From the NCBI GenBank assembly GCA_963281155.1, contig CAUJLY010000005.1, positions 1,116,001 through 1,180,000 on the forward strand: a stretch of 64,000 nucleotides of DNA, written 5' to 3'. The notes under the pieces are model-generated. The model saw only the letters and a program-made list of their open reading frames with translations, made no database searches and had not been told where the DNA came from. Positions 60,213-64,000 of this stretch are shown here, piece by piece. The position numbers and the translations under genes are program-made. Positions within the stretch are counted from its first letter, which is position 1. Every line of letters begins with the position of its first letter. The stretch comes from Rhabditophanes sp. KR3021 (taxonomy: Eukaryota; Nematoda; Chromadorea; Rhabditida; Alloionematidae).

Positions 60213-60922
60213 TTAGGCTTTGATGGAAGCTTTCTTGGTGTTGGATCCGAATGCGATGGCTGAGGTGGCGAATGGTGCATATGCAGGAATGAATCCGGGG
60301 AAAGCTCCGAATGGAACGACAGCTGGACGGACTACAGGAGCAGCGGCAGGTACGATTGGAAGTGGAGCGGCGAGCATTGGAGGGGCCAAGAGAGGGGCTG
60401 GGCCTGGAGCATAGAGTGCTGGTGGAGACAAAAGACGAGCAGGAGCGGCTGGGGCATAAAGAGGAGCTGGTGGCGACATCAATGGAGCTGGCATAACTGG
60501 AGCTGGAGCTACAAGAGGTGTTGCTGGAAGAATTGGGGCAGGAACTGGGGCTAGAAGAGGAGCTGGTGGTGGTAGAATTGGGGCTGGAGGAGCCATCAAA
60601 GGAGCTGGAGCCATCAAGGGGGCAGGTGCAATCAAAGGAGCTGGAGCCATCAAGGGGGCAGGTGCCATCAAAGGAGCTGGTGCCATCAAGGGAGCTGGTG
60701 GTGGAACCATCATGGGAAGTGGTGGAGGAGCCATCATAGGAAGTGGTGGAGGAGCCATCATTGGAAGTGGTGGAGCCATATAATTTCCTCCTAGATAAGC
60801 AAATCTTGGGTTCAATAAATATTGAGCATTGCAAGAAATGAGGGCAAGTGATACCAAGCTAAAAATACATTCAAATATCCAAATTGCTAAACTTACAGAG
60901 CCAATGTTTTGAAGTTTGTCAT
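60213..60922 (-). CDS. secreted Pro/Ala-rich hexapeptide-repeat protein (2 exons)
   Basis: Exons 60922-60897 and 60858-60213 with a 38-bp intron encode 223 residues. The first exon completes a signal peptide (TNFKTLALLVSLALISCNAQ). The mature part is built of short repeats: three PMMAPPPL units, then MAPAPL/IAPAPL hexamers, and looser PAP/LLAP blocks, ending in a basic tail (NTKKASIKA). Such low-complexity secreted proteins are common in cuticles, egg shells and silk-like secretions; a structural role is inferred from composition only. The intron inside the signal peptide is typical of secreted structural genes. Confidence 0.8.
60350..60780. repeat. tandem coding repeats (Met-Ala-Pro-Ala-Pro-Leu type)
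   Basis: Near-identical 18-bp units of the form ggagctggagccatcaag recur from about 60590 to 60700, and 24-bp units with ggagccatcat from 60700 to 60780. High similarity of neighbouring units suggests recent slippage or unequal exchange. Confidence 0.75.
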
Positions 60923-61512
60923 AATGGTAGAACCAAGATAGTTAGTTGCTAAGTAAAGATTTGATGGGTAACAAACTTTCAACCACCATATTTATAGGCC
61001 CGAACTCAAATAAAAAGCCAGTTTTTTAGCAAGGTGTGAATTATAGCTCCCACCTCAATTTCCGTCTGGTCATTTCTTGAACTAGTTCACAATTGTAAGA
61101 TTCAAGTGCACCTAATCGACTAGTTTTTAACACCGCTTAGGTTCCTGAAACTTGTTTTAACACCTAGCTTCAAAATATTTCTAAATATTATTTAAAAAAA
61201 TCTTTCCACTTTTTGATGCTTAATGTACAAACAAAAGTTTCAATAAATGTTTGCTCAAATATTTTGTCTTGCTTAATTGTTTCTTATCTTTTATTTAGTC
61301 AAAATTAGCTTTTTGCAAAACTGCTTTTCTGTTTGTTGCCTAGACCCATCCTAGAGAGACTTTGGGTTAACACATTGGGGTAGAGACACATAGAAACAAA
61401 AAACTTTCAAAAACTGTGATGCAATTAAAGTTGTTCCTCTTTTCTATTATATTAAAATAAAGATTTGAAAAAGAAAAAAGTAGTAGTGTTGCGTATTTTA
61501 TCAGGTTTCAAT
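60923..61512. promoter_or_regulatory. divergent promoter region
   Basis: About 590 bp between the minus-strand repeat-protein gene and the plus-strand valyl-tRNA synthetase; it should hold both promoters. A TATA-like ggcctataaata appears on the minus strand near 60988-60999. Confidence 0.45.
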
Positions 61513-64000
61513 ATGCTAAGGCTACGAAGGTACTCATCCACTTCTTATAGTGTAGAAAGTGTTTTAAAGCATGTGCGAAACAAAAAACCTATTCAAGATA
61601 AAGAAATAGAAGATTATAGTGGTGTGAGGATGTTACTACCACCGCCTAATGTGACTGGAAAACTTCATTTGGGCCATGGTTTGACTATTACTATTCAAGA
61701 TACTTTGAATAGATTGAGTAGGCTGCGAGGTGAAAAGGTAATTGACAATTAGGTTATTCTAACTTATTCTTTTAGCCAATCTGGTTTCCAGGTCTAGATC
61801 ATGCGGGCATTTCTGTGCAAAGTGTTGTTGAAAAGGAGCTTTGGAAAGGTAGCAACTTGAAGAGGATTCATTTGAGTAGGGAACATTTTGTGGGAGAATG
61901 CAATAAATGGAAGGATCTTAAGACTGAACAAATTTCTTCGCAAATTAAAAAAATGGGAGCAGCAATTGATTGGAGTCACCAATATTATACGATGGACGAC
62001 ACATTTTCAAGTGGAGTAGGGAAAGCTTTTGTCCAGCTACACCAAGATGGTTACATATTCAGAGATAAAAGAATGATTAATTGGTGTCCTACCCTCCAAA
62101 GTTCAATTTCCGATCAGGAGGTTTCAACTATATCTGTCACTGCCGGAGATTCGATCACCATTCCTTCAAATGGTATCAAAAGAAATGTCAAGTTTGGACG
62201 GTTATTTAAAGTGAAATATGAACTTGCGGATTGTTCTTTTCAAAAATTCGTTCAAGTTGAAACTAGTAGGCCAGAAACCATTTTTGCAGACGTTGCTCTC
62301 GCGGTAAACCCTTCTGACGACAGATACACTAAATTAATTGGACTTGATGTAATTAACCCTCTGACTGGGAAAAGAATGAAAATTGTTACAAATGAGGAAG
62401 TTAAGATTGAATTCGGTACAGGTGTCCTGAAATTAACACCAAATCATTCGCAAATAGATTTTAAAATTGTTACTAAATGTATCGAGGAAGGTGTTCTCTC
62501 AAAGGATTTAATGAGTATCAACTGCATTGACGAACAAGGGAAAATGGTTATTACCAGTAACCATTCGAGCTTAAATGGACTAGACAGATTCGAGGCTCGC
62601 GAACAGGTAATCAACTTGTTATCTAGTCAAGATAAGTTAATTGAGTCAACTAAACAAGGATACAAAACAGAAATTCCTGTATGCGAAAGGAGCGGTGACG
62701 TCATTGAGCCTGTTTTGAAGGAGCAATGGTTTATGAGAACAGCCTCTCTTCATCAGCAAATTAAAGAACATTTAAAAAAGGGAAATTTGAGGATATTTCC
62801 TGAATTTCATAAGGAGAATTTGAATCAATGGTTGAATAATGAGGACCCCTGGTGTTTGAGTAGACAGTTATGGTGGGGCCATCAAATTCCTGCTTATTTT
62901 GATGCGGATTCAAATAAGTGGATTGTCACAGATCAGGAGAATAAAGTTAACAAAAGAGATGAAGATGTTTTGGACACTTGGTTTAGTTCTGGACTGATTC
63001 CTGCTATTCTGGGTGGATGGCCAACAAATAAAAAGCCTTTGCAAATGTCATTCCTCGAAACAGGTCACGATATTCTTGGATTTTGGGTAAGTTATAGACT
63101 TTATTAAAAAGGCAATCAAATTAAGAGTTTCAAAAATTTGATAATTAATCAACTTTTTCAATATCATTATGGGCTTCAAAGAACTCTCCTAGGATGAGAT
63201 CTGCTATTTGGCCATTCCTTTCCTGAAACATTAGATGTAGTTGTGGTCTGAGAGAATCATTAAGATAACTAAGATAGACTCAATGTTCTCAGCGACTTCC
63301 TTTGCCTGGTATTTCATCTTTAGTACAATTACTCCCTTCTTACCAAACGTCTCGTCATAAACAACTTCCTTGGTAAAGTCTTCCTTCTTGTCGAACAACA
63401 TCGTTAAGTCTATTGCCTCCCCAACGTATCGAATTCCTTTTTTGACTCCAGCTTTGGTCCAGTTGTTATGAACAACTCTTGGATCAATCATTACATAAAT
63501 GTAACAGCCTTTTACACCTTTTATCTTTTTTTGATTGAAGCGAGAACATTAACAGGAGTTCTTGCTTGATTGAATGTTTCAGCAGCATCCTGACTCTTGG
63601 CAGAATTGAACTTTTCTGTGCTTATTAAGAATATGTTTATTTTTAAAACATCTTCCGCAATAATCACATTTGAAAACAGAATTACATTTTCATTTTTTTG
63701 TGACATAAACTTACACTCTTCTTGAGCACTGAAACAGAATGAATTAGTAAATTTGCATTTGACCTCAAATATCGTCATGACATGTAAATAGCTTCTAACT
63801 AATAATCAAATTTCAAAGGCACAAAGTCTCAGACCACTGTTTGGTAGAGTATTTCAAAGACATTTACTAAAAATTTAAAACATGCAATCTTTTCACGTCA
63901 ATGCATTAATTGCGGTTTTCAGGTAGCAAGAATGTTATTGCTAAATTTGGCTTTGACTAAGGAATTACCCTTCACAAAAGTGTATCTCCATGGCTTAGTT
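61513..64000 (+). CDS. VARS2: Valyl-tRNA synthetase, probably mitochondrial; continues past window
   Basis: Exons 61513-61737, 61776-63086 and 63923 onward; introns 38 and 836 bp. The enzyme charges tRNA-Val. The class I signature lies in [17 protein letters not shown] (HIGH motif), followed by [18 protein letters not shown] and [16 protein letters not shown], all ValRS-specific. The editing (CP1) domain follows ([12 protein letters not shown]). The frame then runs through [17 protein letters not shown] and [11 protein letters not shown] to DILGFW, and [20 protein letters not shown] continues after the long intron. The KMSKS loop lies outside the window. The Arg/Ser-rich start ([13 protein letters not shown]) looks like a mitochondrial presequence, hence VARS2. 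Confidence 0.92.
63145..63491 (-). CDS. nested gene, GIY-YIG nuclease-like protein (2 exons)
   Basis: Lies wholly inside the 836-bp intron of the valyl-tRNA synthetase gene, on the other strand. Exons 63491-63270 (or longer upstream) and 63222-63145, intron 47 bp with a weak donor (gttatc). The protein reads [17 protein letters not shown], then [11 protein letters not shown] and, after the splice, [19 protein letters not shown]. The YIY..IDPR..RYVG pattern resembles GIY-YIG nucleases of the LEM-3/ANKLE1 kind, but the conserved downstream Arg is not obvious. The open frame extends upstream of the 63491 ATG ([12 protein letters not shown]), so the 5' end is unresolved. Confidence 0.5.
63582..63686 (-). 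CDS. C2H2-like zinc finger exon of the nested gene
   Basis: Thirty-five codons encode one finger, [19 protein letters not shown] followed by RKVQFC, a C-x2-C-x12-H-x5-C pattern. It lies in the same frame as the GIY-YIG-like exon but is bounded by stops on both sides (TGA before, TGA and TAA after), so it must be a separate exon or a decayed remnant. An alternative frame over the same bases (63778-63521) is also open. Confidence 0.4.

Noticed and set aside
60037..60834. 265-codon Ser/Thr/Cys-rich minus-strand frame
   Set aside because: Overlaps the Pro/Ala-repeat gene in another frame. The repeats force long open frames in several phases, and only the other frame has a spliced signal peptide.

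Overview
The window looks like nuclear DNA of a small animal (metazoan). It holds WDR36/UTP21, PRPF4B, SKP1, an Ariadne RBR ligase, HINFP, basonuclin/disco and receptor guanylyl cyclases. Genes read in the standard code, with TAA, TAG and TGA all ending good reading frames. The DNA is AT-rich and gene-dense. Most introns I could place precisely are only 37-49 bp, with GT..AG or occasionally GC..AG borders. The expanded array of single-pass receptor guanylyl cyclases, the MADF protein and the cathepsin L fit a compact ecdysozoan such as a nematode, but that is inference and I cannot name the species.

Layout. 1-543 is the 3' end of a glycogen branching enzyme. 781-3516 holds HINFP and a secreted cathepsin L. 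4143-6282 is PRPF4B on the minus strand, divergent from WDR36/UTP21 (7106-9875). 10057-12864 holds a two-MADF-domain protein and a STAR-type KH protein, both minus. A nicotinamidase (about 14318-15136, minus) and an Ariadne-type RBR ubiquitin ligase (16822-18447, plus) follow. A probable solo LTR sits at 18831-19045.

The centre (19797-39729) is a cluster of four receptor guanylyl cyclase genes, three on the minus strand and one on the plus strand. Each has a signal peptide, ANF-type extracellular domain, one membrane helix, a pseudokinase lacking the catalytic HRD and DFG aspartates, a coiled-coil linker and a class III cyclase domain. They fall into two pairs: A and B carry SDIVGFTT in the cyclase, C and D carry SDVVQFTT. 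Gene A has a decayed duplicate of kinase-homology exons inside one enlarged intron. A tract of broken membrane-protein reading frames separates C from D.

The right third is looser. It contains an unrecognised 521-codon gene, a possible small secreted peptide, an unknown gene with an in-frame TGA, SKP1, a Cys-rich secreted protein and a basonuclin/disco zinc-finger gene. A basonuclin N-terminal module lies 3.5 kb upstream of that gene within a large gene-poor region. Beyond it are a multi-pass membrane protein, a tRNA-Lys 3' half, a broken tandem gene family, a Pro/Ala hexapeptide-repeat secreted protein and the 5' part of a valyl-tRNA synthetase. One intron of the last gene (63087-63922) hosts an opposite-strand gene with a C2H2-like finger and a GIY-YIG-like ORF.

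Most genes are housekeeping and functionally independent. The cyclase cluster is the one clear paralogue array and would be expected to make cGMP at the plasma membrane, in nematodes mostly in sensory neurons.
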